A stretch of 64,000 nt of DNA from Telluria aromaticivorans (lineage in GTDB: Bacteria; Pseudomonadota; Gammaproteobacteria; Burkholderiales; Burkholderiaceae_D), in assembly GCF_013003915.1 (NCBI RefSeq), contig NZ_JABAIV010000002.1:434001-498000 (forward strand). Direction: 5' to 3'. Under the pieces are notes generated by a model. It searched no databases, was not told the origin of the DNA, and saw only the letters and a program-made list of their open reading frames with translations. The first letter of the stretch is position 1, and the number at the start of each line of letters is the position of its first letter. Positions 45,488 to 53,644 of the stretch are shown one piece after another. The translations under genes were made by a program, and so were the position numbers.

Positions 45488-46669
45488 ATGATCGCGTTTG
45501 TTTATCCGCTGGTGCTGCTGGCGGCCTTGCATTCCGGCGCGGCGCAGGCTGCGCCTTATATTCCGGCCAGCGGCCAGCAGGTGCTGGAGCGCCTGCCGGG
45601 ACGCCTCGAACCGGCGCAGCGCGAACTGGCGCGCCTGCGCGCCGAACTCACTGCCAATCCGAATGACCTTCCCCGCGCGACCTTTCTTGCGCGGCGCTAC
45701 ATCGAACAGGCACGCCGCGATGGCGATCCGCGTTACCTCGGCTATGCGCAAGCAGCGCTGGCGCCGTGGTGGAACACCGCGCGCGCCAAAGCGCCACCCG
45801 ATGTGCTGGTGCTGCGTGCGACCCTCAACCAGAGCACCCATTCCTTCGATGCCGCCCTCGCCGACCTGGACGAAGTGGTGCGGCGCGATGCCGGTAATGC
45901 GCAAGCCTGGCTGACGCGCGCGACCATCCAGCTCGTTACCGGCGACTACGCCGGCGCACGCACCAGCTGCGCGCGGCTCTTCAGCCGTACGGCCGACCTG
46001 GTGGTGCAGACCTGCCTGGCCTCGGTGGGCAGCGTCAGCGGCAGCGCCGGCGCCAGCTACGAGCGTTTGCGCCGGGTGCTGGCGGCGCGTCTTGATTCCC
46101 CGGCGCCCCTGCGTGCCTGGGCCGCGACCCTGCTCGGCGAAATGGCCGAGCGCCTGGGCAAGCACGCTGCCGCGGAAAGCCATTTCCGCGAGGCGCTGGC
46201 GGCCGATCCGCAGGACAGCTATTTACTGGCCGCCTACGCCGACTTCCTGCTTGAACGCGGCCGTGCGAAAGAAGTGCTGCGCCTGCTGGCCGACCGCACG
46301 CTGGCCGACGCCCTGCTGCTGCGTTATGCGATTGCCCTGAAGACGGTCGGGTCGCCCGACGCCGTGCGCCACACCGCCGCATTGCGCGCGCGCTTCGAAG
46401 CGGCCCAGCGGCGCGGCGATGTCGTGCACCGGCGCGAGGAAGCGCGCTTCGCCCTCGCCCTGGACGGCAATCCCGCGGGCGCCGTGCGCCTGGCTAAGCT
46501 CAACTGGGCGGTACAGAAAGAGCCGGCCGACCTGCGCATCCTGGCGCAGGCCGCGGCCGGCAGCGGCGACGCCGAAGCGGCGCGCCTGGTGCAAGACTGG
46601 GTGCGCCGCCACGCGCTGGAAGACCGCTCGCTCGATGCCAGCTTGCGCAGCCTGGGAGCGGCGACATGA
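45488..46669 (+). CDS. Exported TPR-repeat protein
   Basis: 393 aa with GGAG before the ATG and a signal peptide ending near AAQAAP (residue 18). The body is a series of TPR-like helical pairs (for example LAALHSGA-distal HSFDAALADLDEVVRRDAGN, AAESHFREALAADPQDSY), so it is a periplasmic scaffold-type protein. It overlaps the HupE/UreJ-like gene by 4 bp. The pair follows the DUF4331-lipoprotein genes past a terminator, suggesting a shared envelope function. No enzyme motif is seen. Confidence 0.82.
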   Translation: MIAFVYPLVLLAALHSGAAQAAPYIPASGQQVLERLPGRLEPAQRELARLRAELTANPNDLPRATFLARRYIEQARRDGDPRYLGYAQAALAPWWNTARAKAPPDVLVLRATLNQSTHSFDAALADLDEVVRRDAGNAQAWLTRATIQLVTGDYAGARTSCARLFSRTADLVVQTCLASVGSVSGSAGASYERLRRVLAARLDSPAPLRAWAATLLGEMAERLGKHAAAESHFREALAADPQDSYLLAAYADFLLERGRAKEVLRLLADRTLADALLLRYAIALKTVGSPDAVRHTAALRARFEAAQRRGDVVHRREEARFALALDGNPAGAVRLAKLNWAVQKEPADLRILAQAAAGSGDAEAARLVQDWVRRHALEDRSLDASLRSLGAAT

Positions 46670-47796
46670 AGGGCAGCTGGTGCGTCCTGCTCGCGCTACT
46701 GGCCCTGCTGTCCGGCCAGCCGGCTTACGCCCACAAGGCCAGCGACAGCTACCTGAACCTGGAAGTACGCGGCCAGCAGGTCGAAGGCCGCTGGGACATT
46801 GCGCTGCGCGACCTGGAGATGGCAGTTGGACTGGACGGGAATGGCGACGGTGAGCTCACCTGGGACGAAGTGCGCGGCCGCCATGCGGCGATCGCCGCCT
46901 ATGCGCTGGCGCGCCTGAAGCTGAACAGCGATGGCAGTGCCTGCCCGCTGCAGGTGACCCAACAGCTGGTCGACTCGCATACCGATGGCGCCTACACGGT
47001 CCTGATGCTGCGAGGGAGCTGCAGCGCTGCGGTGACGCGGCTGGATATCGACTACAGCCTGCTGGCCGATATTGACCCACAGCACAAGGGCTTGCTCGCG
47101 CTGCGCCATGGCAGCACGACTTCCACGGCGATCTTCAGTCCCGAACAGCCGCACCAGAAATTGCAGCTGGCCGATCCTTCGGCTGGCCGCCAGTTCCTCG
47201 ACTACCTGAAGCACGGCGTCTGGCATATCTGGATCGGCTTCGACCACATCCTGTTCCTGCTGTCGCTGCTGCTGCCGGCGGTACTGGTGTGGCGCGACAA
47301 GGCCTGGCATGGGCGCGACAGCCTGCGCGGCGGCGCCATCGAGGTGGTGCGCATCGTCACCGCATTCACGCTGGCCCACTCGATTACGCTGACCCTGGCC
47401 TCGCTCGGCATCGTCACCCTGCCTTCACGCCTGGTGGAGTCGGCGATTGCGGCTTCGGTGATCGTGGCCGCACTGAACAACGTCTGGCCGATCGTGCATC
47501 GGGGCCGCGCATGGTTCGCCTTCGGCTTCGGCCTGCTGCACGGTTTCGGCTTCGCCAGCGTGCTGGCCGGCCTCGGCCTGCCGCAGGATGCCCTGCTACT
47601 GTCGCTGGTGGGCTTTAACGTTGGCGTCGAACTGGGCCAGCTGGCCATCGTCGCGGCCTTCCTGCCGGTCGCCTACCTGCTACGCAACGGACTGTTCTAC
47701 CGGCGCGCCATCATGGTCGGCGGGTCAAGCGTGATCGCGCTGCTGGCCGGCGTCTGGCTGGCCGAACGGGTCTTCGACTTGAGCTTGTTGGCCTGA
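46666..47796 (+). CDS. HupE/UreJ-type membrane protein with exported N-terminal domain
   Basis: 376 aa, start overlapping the TPR gene stop (ATGA). Signal peptide (ending GQPAYAHKA), then an extracytoplasmic domain (about 25-180) containing a calcium-binding-like loop DGNGDGELTWDE. It is followed by the membrane domain with six or seven helices and the HupE/UreJ_2 signature HGVWHIWIGFDHILFLLSLL, HSITLTLASLG and GLLHGFGFA. His-rich helices of this family are linked to nickel or other metal handling, but this subfamily is uncharacterised. It ends the DUF4331 operon. Confidence 0.88.
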   Translation: MKGSWCVLLALLALLSGQPAYAHKASDSYLNLEVRGQQVEGRWDIALRDLEMAVGLDGNGDGELTWDEVRGRHAAIAAYALARLKLNSDGSACPLQVTQQLVDSHTDGAYTVLMLRGSCSAAVTRLDIDYSLLADIDPQHKGLLALRHGSTTSTAIFSPEQPHQKLQLADPSAGRQFLDYLKHGVWHIWIGFDHILFLLSLLLPAVLVWRDKAWHGRDSLRGGAIEVVRIVTAFTLAHSITLTLASLGIVTLPSRLVESAIAASVIVAALNNVWPIVHRGRAWFAFGFGLLHGFGFASVLAGLGLPQDALLLSLVGFNVGVELGQLAIVAAFLPVAYLLRNGLFYRRAIMVGGSSVIALLAGVWLAERVFDLSLLA

Positions 47797-47870
47797 AAAC
47801 GGCAGCTTGCGCTCCCTGTCCGGTATCCGGATACTCCCTGTAGAGCTACTAACAACTACAAGGAGACAGA

Positions 47871-49316
47871 ATGGTCGGACGCAAGAACACGGTGGCACTC
47901 GCGGCTTATGCAGTGGGCATGACAATGGCCGCGGCATCGGCACCAACAGCGGCACAGGCACAGGATGCGGACGCCATCGCCCGCATCGAACGCGGCCTGC
48001 GGCCGGCGGTGGCGATCCAGGGAGTCAAGATCGACGCGCGCACGCTGGCCGGCGAGATGCAGCGCCTGCATGTGCCGGGACTGAGCGTGGCCGTGATCAG
48101 GGGCGGCAAGATCGCCTGGGCCAAGGGCTATGGCGTCACGCAGGCGGGCGGCGCGCCGGTCACGCCGCAGACCCTGTTCCAGGCTGCGTCGATCAGTAAA
48201 CCCATCACCGCGATGGGCGCGCTGAAAATGGCCGAAGCGGGCCAGTTTGACCTCGACGCCGACATCAACAGCATCCTCACCAGCTGGAAACTGCCCGCAG
48301 GTGCCGCCAGGCGGCCAGTCAGCATGCGCCAGCTGCTCTCGCATACGGCTGGGACGACGGTGTCGGGTTTCCGCGGCTATGCGGCGGGCGCCCAGGTGCC
48401 GACCCTGCTCCAGGTACTGGAGGGCCAGGCGCCCGCCAACAACGGGCCGGTGCGGAACGAGACGGCGCCCGGCGACGCATGGAACTATTCCGGCGGCGGC
48501 TACAGCGTGGTGCAGCAGGCCATGGTCGACCGCTCGGGCCGGCCCTTCGATGCGCTGATGGACGAAACGGTGCTCAAGCCGCTCGGCATGGCGGACAGCA
48601 GCTTTGCCCAGCCCTTGCCAGGCGCCCTGCTGGCGCGCGCGGCCCTGCCGCACGACGGCGCCGGCACCGCGATTGCCGGCGGTCCCCATACCCACCCTGA
48701 AATGGCGGCCGCCGGCATGTGGACCACCCCGACCGACCTCGCGAAATTCGCGCTGGCGGTACAGCGTGGCGCTGCCGGCGCCGATGGCGCCCTGTCCGCC
48801 ACCATGACGCGCACGATGCTGCGCCCTGTGATGAACAACTACGCGCTCGGCCTCGAAATCGACGGCAAGGCGCCGCAGCACGCCTTTGGCCACGGCGGCC
48901 GCAACGTGGGCTACGAGAATTCGCTGTACGCCTACGTGCAGCGCGGCGACGGCGCAGTGGTCATGACCAATGGCGACCGCGGGGGCGAAGTGGCGCAAGG
49001 CCTGATCCGTGCGATCGCTGCCGAATACCGCTGGCCGACCTACCAGACCATGCAGCGCAAGGCGATCGCCTTGCCGGCGGCAACCCGCGCGATGCTGGCG
49101 GGCCGCTACGCGATCAAGGGCGAGACCGCGTTCGAGATCGCCGATCGCGCGGGCAAACTGATGATCGCGCTGCGTGAGAACCAGTGGGAGCCGCTCTATG
49201 CGGAATCGGCGCGCAGGCTGTTCGTGCTGTCGCGCGAGCTGGACCTGCACATGGCCGGCAAAGGCGGCCGCCTGGTGAGCGGGTCATTCCAAGTCGAGGT
49301 GACGCGCGTACCTTGA
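47871..49316 (+). CDS. Exported serine hydrolase, class C beta-lactamase fold
   Basis: 481 aa with AAGGAG before the ATG and a signal peptide ending AAQAQ (about residue 31). Catalytic elements of the AmpC/PBP-like family: SxxK as SISK (about 108-111), the YxN-equivalent YSGGGYS, and HGG near residue 342. A C-terminal ~100-residue extra domain is typical of esterase or peptidase members rather than true beta-lactamases. It acts in the periplasm; substrate unknown, could be a D-amino-acid peptidase or esterase. Monocistronic. Confidence 0.88.
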   Translation: MVGRKNTVALAAYAVGMTMAAASAPTAAQAQDADAIARIERGLRPAVAIQGVKIDARTLAGEMQRLHVPGLSVAVIRGGKIAWAKGYGVTQAGGAPVTPQTLFQAASISKPITAMGALKMAEAGQFDLDADINSILTSWKLPAGAARRPVSMRQLLSHTAGTTVSGFRGYAAGAQVPTLLQVLEGQAPANNGPVRNETAPGDAWNYSGGGYSVVQQAMVDRSGRPFDALMDETVLKPLGMADSSFAQPLPGALLARAALPHDGAGTAIAGGPHTHPEMAAAGMWTTPTDLAKFALAVQRGAAGADGALSATMTRTMLRPVMNNYALGLEIDGKAPQHAFGHGGRNVGYENSLYAYVQRGDGAVVMTNGDRGGEVAQGLIRAIAAEYRWPTYQTMQRKAIALPAATRAMLAGRYAIKGETAFEIADRAGKLMIALRENQWEPLYAESARRLFVLSRELDLHMAGKGGRLVSGSFQVEVTRVP

Positions 49317-49322
49317 GGACGC

Positions 49323-49369
49323 AGCGCCGGGAGCACCCTGCCAATGCACCCGGCGCTACAATATGTTTT
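49323..49369 (+). terminator. Possible terminator after serine hydrolase gene
   Basis: Perfect 9-bp stem AGCGCCGGG / CCCGGCGCT (49323-49331, 49349-49357) with a 17-nt loop, then ACAATATG and six to seven T. The U-tract is displaced by 8 nt, so efficiency is uncertain. Confidence 0.5.
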
Positions 49370-49388
49370 TTCCCTGGGCTGCCCAACC

Positions 49389-50240
49389 ATGCTTACGCCA
49401 GAACAGCGCGAACGCTACCAGCGCGACGGTTTCCTCGTCATCCCCGGTTTCAAGAATCCGGGCGAGATCGCTGTGCTGCGCCGCCGCGCGGAAGAGATCG
49501 TCGACGCCTTCGACCCGACCGAGTCGCGGGCCATCTTCACGACGAAAGACCAGGCCCGCGCCAGCGACGACTGGTTCCTCGGCTCGGACAACACGGTGCG
49601 CTGCTTCTTCGAAGAAGAAGCCTTCGGCGAGGACGGCCAACTGCGCCAGGCCAAGGCGCTGTCGATCAACAAGATCGGCCATGCCATGCACGACCTGGAT
49701 CCGGTGTTCGAGGCCTTTACCCGCGACCCCAAACTGGCCGCGGTGGCACGCGGCCTCGGGATGGAACAGCCGCAGGTGTGGCAGTCGATGTATATCTTCA
49801 AGCAGCCGGGCATCGGCGGCGAGGTGCGCTGGCACCAGGACGCCACCTTCTTCGACAGCGACCCGATCACCGTCACCACCTTCTGGTTCGCGCTGGAAGA
49901 TGCGACCGTCGACAACGGCTGCCTTTGGGCCGAGCCGGGCGGCCACCGCGGCCCGCTGCGCGAACGCTTCTTGCGCGACGGCGACCGCATCACGATGGAA
50001 AAGCTCGATGCCACGCCCTGGCCGGATGACAGCACCGCGGTGCCGCTCGAGGCGAAGGCCGGCACGCTGGTCTGCTTCCACGGCTTGCTGCCGCACTACA
50101 GCGCTCCCAACCGCTCGCCGGTGTCGCGCCATGCATTCACGCTGCACGCAACCGATGCGTCCTCGACCTACTCGCCGCGGAACTGGATCCAGCGCGATGC
50201 AGGATTCCCAGTACGCGGGTTCTGGAAGGATTCGGAATAG
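49389..50240 (+). CDS. Phytanoyl-CoA dioxygenase (PhyH) family protein
   Basis: 283 aa from the ATG at 49389 (MLTPEQRERYQRDGFLVIPG, a typical PhyH opening). The Fe(II) ligands appear as HQD in WHQDATFF (about residue 155) and the distal His in LLPHYSAPNRS, with Arg for 2-oxoglutarate nearby. By family it is an Fe(II)/2-oxoglutarate-dependent hydroxylase in the cytoplasm. Substrate unknown; members range from phytanoyl-CoA to amino acids and natural products. No co-transcribed partner. Confidence 0.9.
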   Translation: MLTPEQRERYQRDGFLVIPGFKNPGEIAVLRRRAEEIVDAFDPTESRAIFTTKDQARASDDWFLGSDNTVRCFFEEEAFGEDGQLRQAKALSINKIGHAMHDLDPVFEAFTRDPKLAAVARGLGMEQPQVWQSMYIFKQPGIGGEVRWHQDATFFDSDPITVTTFWFALEDATVDNGCLWAEPGGHRGPLRERFLRDGDRITMEKLDATPWPDDSTAVPLEAKAGTLVCFHGLLPHYSAPNRSPVSRHAFTLHATDASSTYSPRNWIQRDAGFPVRGFWKDSE

Positions 50241-50405
50241 CACTCGGCATTCGTAGGATTACTCCTACAAACCCTATTGGGGGTATCTTACATTAATGCT
50301 ATTAAAAAATACGTATCATCAGGCTGTCTCGCTTTTGACCCGCAATATTGAAAGCTTATTTCGCTGCCCTGGACGATCACTTTGGACTCACATCCCGCTC
50401 ACGCC

Positions 50406-50777
50406 ATGAACCTGATGCACGAAGTCGCGTCGGTTGCGACCTTGCAGGGCTCCGGCTCGATCAGTGTCCGTCTTGTCGACGTCAGCGTTGGCCGCATCAG
50501 CTTCGTCAGCTCGGAAAAGTTGGAAAGCGGCCCGTCGGACCAGCTCAGCATGCGATTCACCTTGCCGGGTGACCCCAGGCTGCATTTCGCCATGGTGCAG
50601 CTGTCAGGGGCAGTCACCCATGAGCCGACCGCTACCTCCTACGAAGCCGAATTCGTGCGGACCGACCCCAAGACCGTCGACCACATCATGGCCTTTCTCG
50701 ACTCCTCCGGGACAGGGAAAGACCGCAGCCAATACTCAGTTGCTTTCCAAACGCCGTCCGCGAACATCGGCTCGTAA
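50406..50777 (+). CDS. PilZ-like small domain protein
   Basis: 123 aa from the ATG at 50406. It has the beta-strand pattern of PilZ domains (VRLVDVSVGRISFVSSEKLE, then MRFTLPG and an Ala-Glu-Phe-Val strand) with D-x-S near the usual D/NxSxxG motif, but the N-terminal RxxxR c-di-GMP-binding box is not evident. It may be a non-binding PilZ variant. Two other c-di-GMP genes are in the window, though not close. The upstream gap 50241-50405 contains the hairpin GTAGGA-TTAC-TCCTAC (50251-50266) and an AT-rich stretch that may hold its promoter. Confidence 0.65.
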   Translation: MNLMHEVASVATLQGSGSISVRLVDVSVGRISFVSSEKLESGPSDQLSMRFTLPGDPRLHFAMVQLSGAVTHEPTATSYEAEFVRTDPKTVDHIMAFLDSSGTGKDRSQYSVAFQTPSANIGS

Positions 50778-50876
50778 TCCCCCCTCCTGCAGCCTTGCAT
50801 CCCCGCCAGTTCCTGGCTCGGTCTTCCTCGACTCTTCGTATCGTCCCCTGCCGGCCCGGCACCATCCGCATGCCGG

Positions 50877-50906
50877 GATACATATGCATCATGTATCAGG
50901 TTTTTT
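50877..50906 (+). terminator. Possible terminator after PilZ-like gene
   Basis: GATACAT / ATGTATC stem (50877-50883, 50891-50897), then CAGG... T6 (50901-50906). The stem is AT-rich and preceded by a CCCGGC/GCCGGG hairpin at about 50855-50877. Confidence 0.4.
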
Positions 50907-50957
50907 ACAAATCCTCTGAGCAATGCATAAGTGGTAAAGCTAGAATACTTTTTCTTA

Positions 50958-51059
50958 GAGCGCCTAACAATTCCCCCCATGGCCGCGTTGCACCGCCTTG
51001 CCGTACTAGCGTACTGTCTTCGGCGATGCGCCTTGCCCTGGGGGTTTTGCTAGACGCTC
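50958..51059. repeat. 102-bp long imperfect hairpin element
   Basis: Outer arms GAGCGCCTAACAATTCCCCC (left) and the inverse of GAGCGTCTAGCAAAACCCCC (right), with inner arms around GCGTTGCACCGCC and GGCGATGCGCC and a GTAC-TAGC-GTAC centre. It is non-coding, ends 28 bp before the first M1 peptidase gene, and fills most of the 310-bp gap with the preceding terminator. Confidence 0.75.
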
Positions 51060-51087
51060 TTATTCTAAATAAAATATCAGGGGAATC

Positions 51088-53463
51088 ATGATACGTTTGC
51101 CCATCGGGCTGGCCGCGCTATGCCTCAGCGCCTCCGTTTTCGCCGCCGCGCCTTTCGACGACAAATTCCGCCAGCTCGACGAGCTGCTACCCACGCCGGG
51201 TAGCGTGCGCACCGCCTCGGGCGCGCCGGGCCAGGCCTACTGGCAGCAGCGCGCCGACTACACGATGCGCGCCACGCTCGACGAAGCCAGGCGCGCGATC
51301 ACCGGGTCGGGCACGGTCACGTACCACAACAATTCCCCCGATACGCTGAAATACCTCTGGCTGCAGCTCGACCAGAACATCTACAACCGCAATTCCGACG
51401 CCCGCACCTCGGCCGCCCTGCCCTCGCGCGACGCCTGGGCCCAGGCCAAGACGCCTGAAACGGGCGTGAAGTTCGACGCCCTGCGCACCCTGCTCGAAGC
51501 CAGCACCTTCGACGGAGGCTTCAGGGTAAGCAATGTGCGCGACAGCAGCGGCCGCCCGCTCAAGCACGTCATCAACCGCACCATGATGCGGATCGACCTG
51601 CCGCAGCCCCTGAAACCCGGCGCGCGCGTATCGTTCAGCCTCGACTGGAACTACAACATCAACGAGCAGAAGGTGCTGGGCGGGCGTTCGGGCTACGAGA
51701 AGTTCGACGACAAGAACGACCTGTTCGAGATCGCCCAGTGGTTCCCGCGCATGGCGGCCTACTACGACGTCTACGGCTGGCAGCACAAGCAGTTCCTGGG
51801 CGCCGGAGAGTTCACGCTGGAATTCGGCGACTACGACGTGCAGATCACCGTCCCGGCCGACCACATCGTCGCCTCCACCGGCGAGCTGCAGAACCCGGGC
51901 GACGTGCTCACCAGCGCACAGCGCGACCGCCTGCGCCAGGCGCGCACCGCGAAGAAGCCGGTCATCATCGTGACCCAGGCGGAAGCCGAAGCCGCAGAAA
52001 AGCAGCGCGCCACCAAGTCCAAGACCTGGCATTTCAAGGCGAAGAACGTACGCGATTTCGCTTTCGCCTCGAGCCGCAAGTTCATCTGGGACGCGCAGGG
52101 CATCAAGTCGGGCGATACCGATGTGATGGCGATGTCCTACTACCCGAAGGAAGGCAATCCGCTGTGGGAGCGTTATTCGACCCAGGCGATCATCCACACC
52201 ATCGAGCAGTACAACAAGTATTCGTTCGACTACCCGTACCCGACCTCGATCTCGGTGAACGGCCCGGTGGGCGGCATGGAATACCCGATGATCACGTTCA
52301 ACGGTCCGCGTCCGGTCAAGGACAAGAAGACCGGTGAACTGACCTATTCGAAGCGCACCAAGTACGGCCTGATCGGCGTGATCATCCACGAAGTGGGCCA
52401 CAACTACTTCCCGATGATCGTCAACTCGGACGAGCGCCAGTGGACCTGGATGGACGAAGGCCTGAACTCCTTCGTGCAGTCGATGGCCCAGGAAGCATGG
52501 GAAGAGAACTGGGACGAGATGCGCGGCGACCCGCGCATGATCGTCAACTACATGCGCAGCCAGAACCAGGTGCCGATCATGACGAACTCGGAGTCGCTGC
52601 TCCAGTTCGGGAACAATGCCTATGCCAAGCCGGCCGCCGCACTGAACATCCTGCGCGAGACGGTGCTGGGCCGTGAGCTGTTCGATTTCGCCTTCCGCGA
52701 ATACTCGCAGCGCTGGAAATTCAAGCGCCCTACCCCGGCCGATTTCTTCCGAACAATGGAAGATGCTTCGGGCACGGACCTCGACTGGTTCTGGCGCGGC
52801 TGGTTCTACACGACCGATGCGGTCGACGTGAGCGTGGACGGCATCAGCGAATACACCGTCAGCAGCAAGGACCCGGAAATCGAAAAGGCCTGGCAGCGCG
52901 CCCGCAAACAGGCCGAGCCGATCTCGATCACCGACCAGCGCAATAAAGGCATGCCGCGCCGCGTCGATGCGCATCCCGAGCTGAAGGACTTCTATAACGC
53001 GAACGACGACTTCACCGTCACCAACAAGGACCGCAACAAGTTCGTTGAGGCGGTCGAAGGACTGGAAGATTGGGAAAAGGCGCTGCTCAAGGAAGGCAAG
53101 CACCTGTACCTGGTGGACTTCTCGAACAAGGGCGGGCTGGTGACGCCGCTGGTGGTCGAGATCGAAACCAAGAGCGGCAAGAAAACCATCGAACGCATCC
53201 CGGCCGAAGTGTGGCGCTACTCCCCGAAGCAGGTGACCAAGCTGTTCATCACCGACGAGCCGATCGTCAGCCTGGTGCAGGACCCGTACTGGGAGACCGC
53301 CGACATCGACGTTAACAACAACGCCTGGCCACGTAAGGCAACGCCGTCGCGCCTGGAGCTGTTCAAGACCGAGCGTGATCCGGCTACGGGTAACCTGATG
53401 CGTGACTTCAATACCAAGCTCAAGACGCCAGGCCAGAAGGAAGAAGCGCCGAAGTCCGAGTAA
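51088..53463 (+). CDS. M1 family metallopeptidase, exported (first paralogue)
   Basis: 791 aa, with AGGGG before the ATG and a signal peptide ending VFAAA (residue 20). The zinc site is HEVGH (434-438) with the third ligand Glu457 in WMDEG, giving HEXXH-X18-E, and the substrate motif GGMEYP lies about 100 residues earlier. It is an M1 aminopeptidase fold acting in the periplasm, without the long helical C-terminal domain of PepN. The last ~220 residues are almost identical to those of the next gene. It is the first of a run M1-M1-DUF6702-TonB receptor; a repeat element separates it from the second M1 gene. Confidence 0.92.
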   Translation: MIRLPIGLAALCLSASVFAAAPFDDKFRQLDELLPTPGSVRTASGAPGQAYWQQRADYTMRATLDEARRAITGSGTVTYHNNSPDTLKYLWLQLDQNIYNRNSDARTSAALPSRDAWAQAKTPETGVKFDALRTLLEASTFDGGFRVSNVRDSSGRPLKHVINRTMMRIDLPQPLKPGARVSFSLDWNYNINEQKVLGGRSGYEKFDDKNDLFEIAQWFPRMAAYYDVYGWQHKQFLGAGEFTLEFGDYDVQITVPADHIVASTGELQNPGDVLTSAQRDRLRQARTAKKPVIIVTQAEAEAAEKQRATKSKTWHFKAKNVRDFAFASSRKFIWDAQGIKSGDTDVMAMSYYPKEGNPLWERYSTQAIIHTIEQYNKYSFDYPYPTSISVNGPVGGMEYPMITFNGPRPVKDKKTGELTYSKRTKYGLIGVIIHEVGHNYFPMIVNSDERQWTWMDEGLNSFVQSMAQEAWEENWDEMRGDPRMIVNYMRSQNQVPIMTNSESLLQFGNNAYAKPAAALNILRETVLGRELFDFAFREYSQRWKFKRPTPADFFRTMEDASGTDLDWFWRGWFYTTDAVDVSVDGISEYTVSSKDPEIEKAWQRARKQAEPISITDQRNKGMPRRVDAHPELKDFYNANDDFTVTNKDRNKFVEAVEGLEDWEKALLKEGKHLYLVDFSNKGGLVTPLVVEIETKSGKKTIERIPAEVWRYSPKQVTKLFITDEPIVSLVQDPYWETADIDVNNNAWPRKATPSRLELFKTERDPATGNLMRDFNTKLKTPGQKEEAPKSE

Positions 53464-53496
53464 GCCCTGACTCAATGCGTGGGGGGATGCCATATC

Positions 53497-53606
53497 GTAG
53501 GGTGGGCAGATTCTGCCCACGCGTTCAAATCGTCTTCGCTCCGTTGGAAGGCGGCTATTTTCAGGCACTGATTGAACGAGTGGGCAAGAAACTTGCCCAC
53601 CCTACG
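53497..53606. repeat. GTAGGGTGGGC repeat, copy R9
   Basis: GTAGGGTGGGCAGATTCTGCCCAC at the left contains its own palindrome (GTGGGCAGA/TCTGCCCAC), and the right arm has GGGCAAGAAACTTGCCC before CACCCTACG. It lies between two co-directional M1 genes, one of the few copies not at a convergent junction. Confidence 0.85.
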
Positions 53607-53644
53607 GGTTTACCGATGACTCTCCCCTCCGTACCAAATTCCGC

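Noticed and set aside
51187..53568. 793-codon minus-strand frame opposite the first M1 peptidase (and a similar one opposite the second)
   Set aside because: Both are mirror images of conserved M1 genes. Their mutual similarity simply follows from the paralogy of the real genes.
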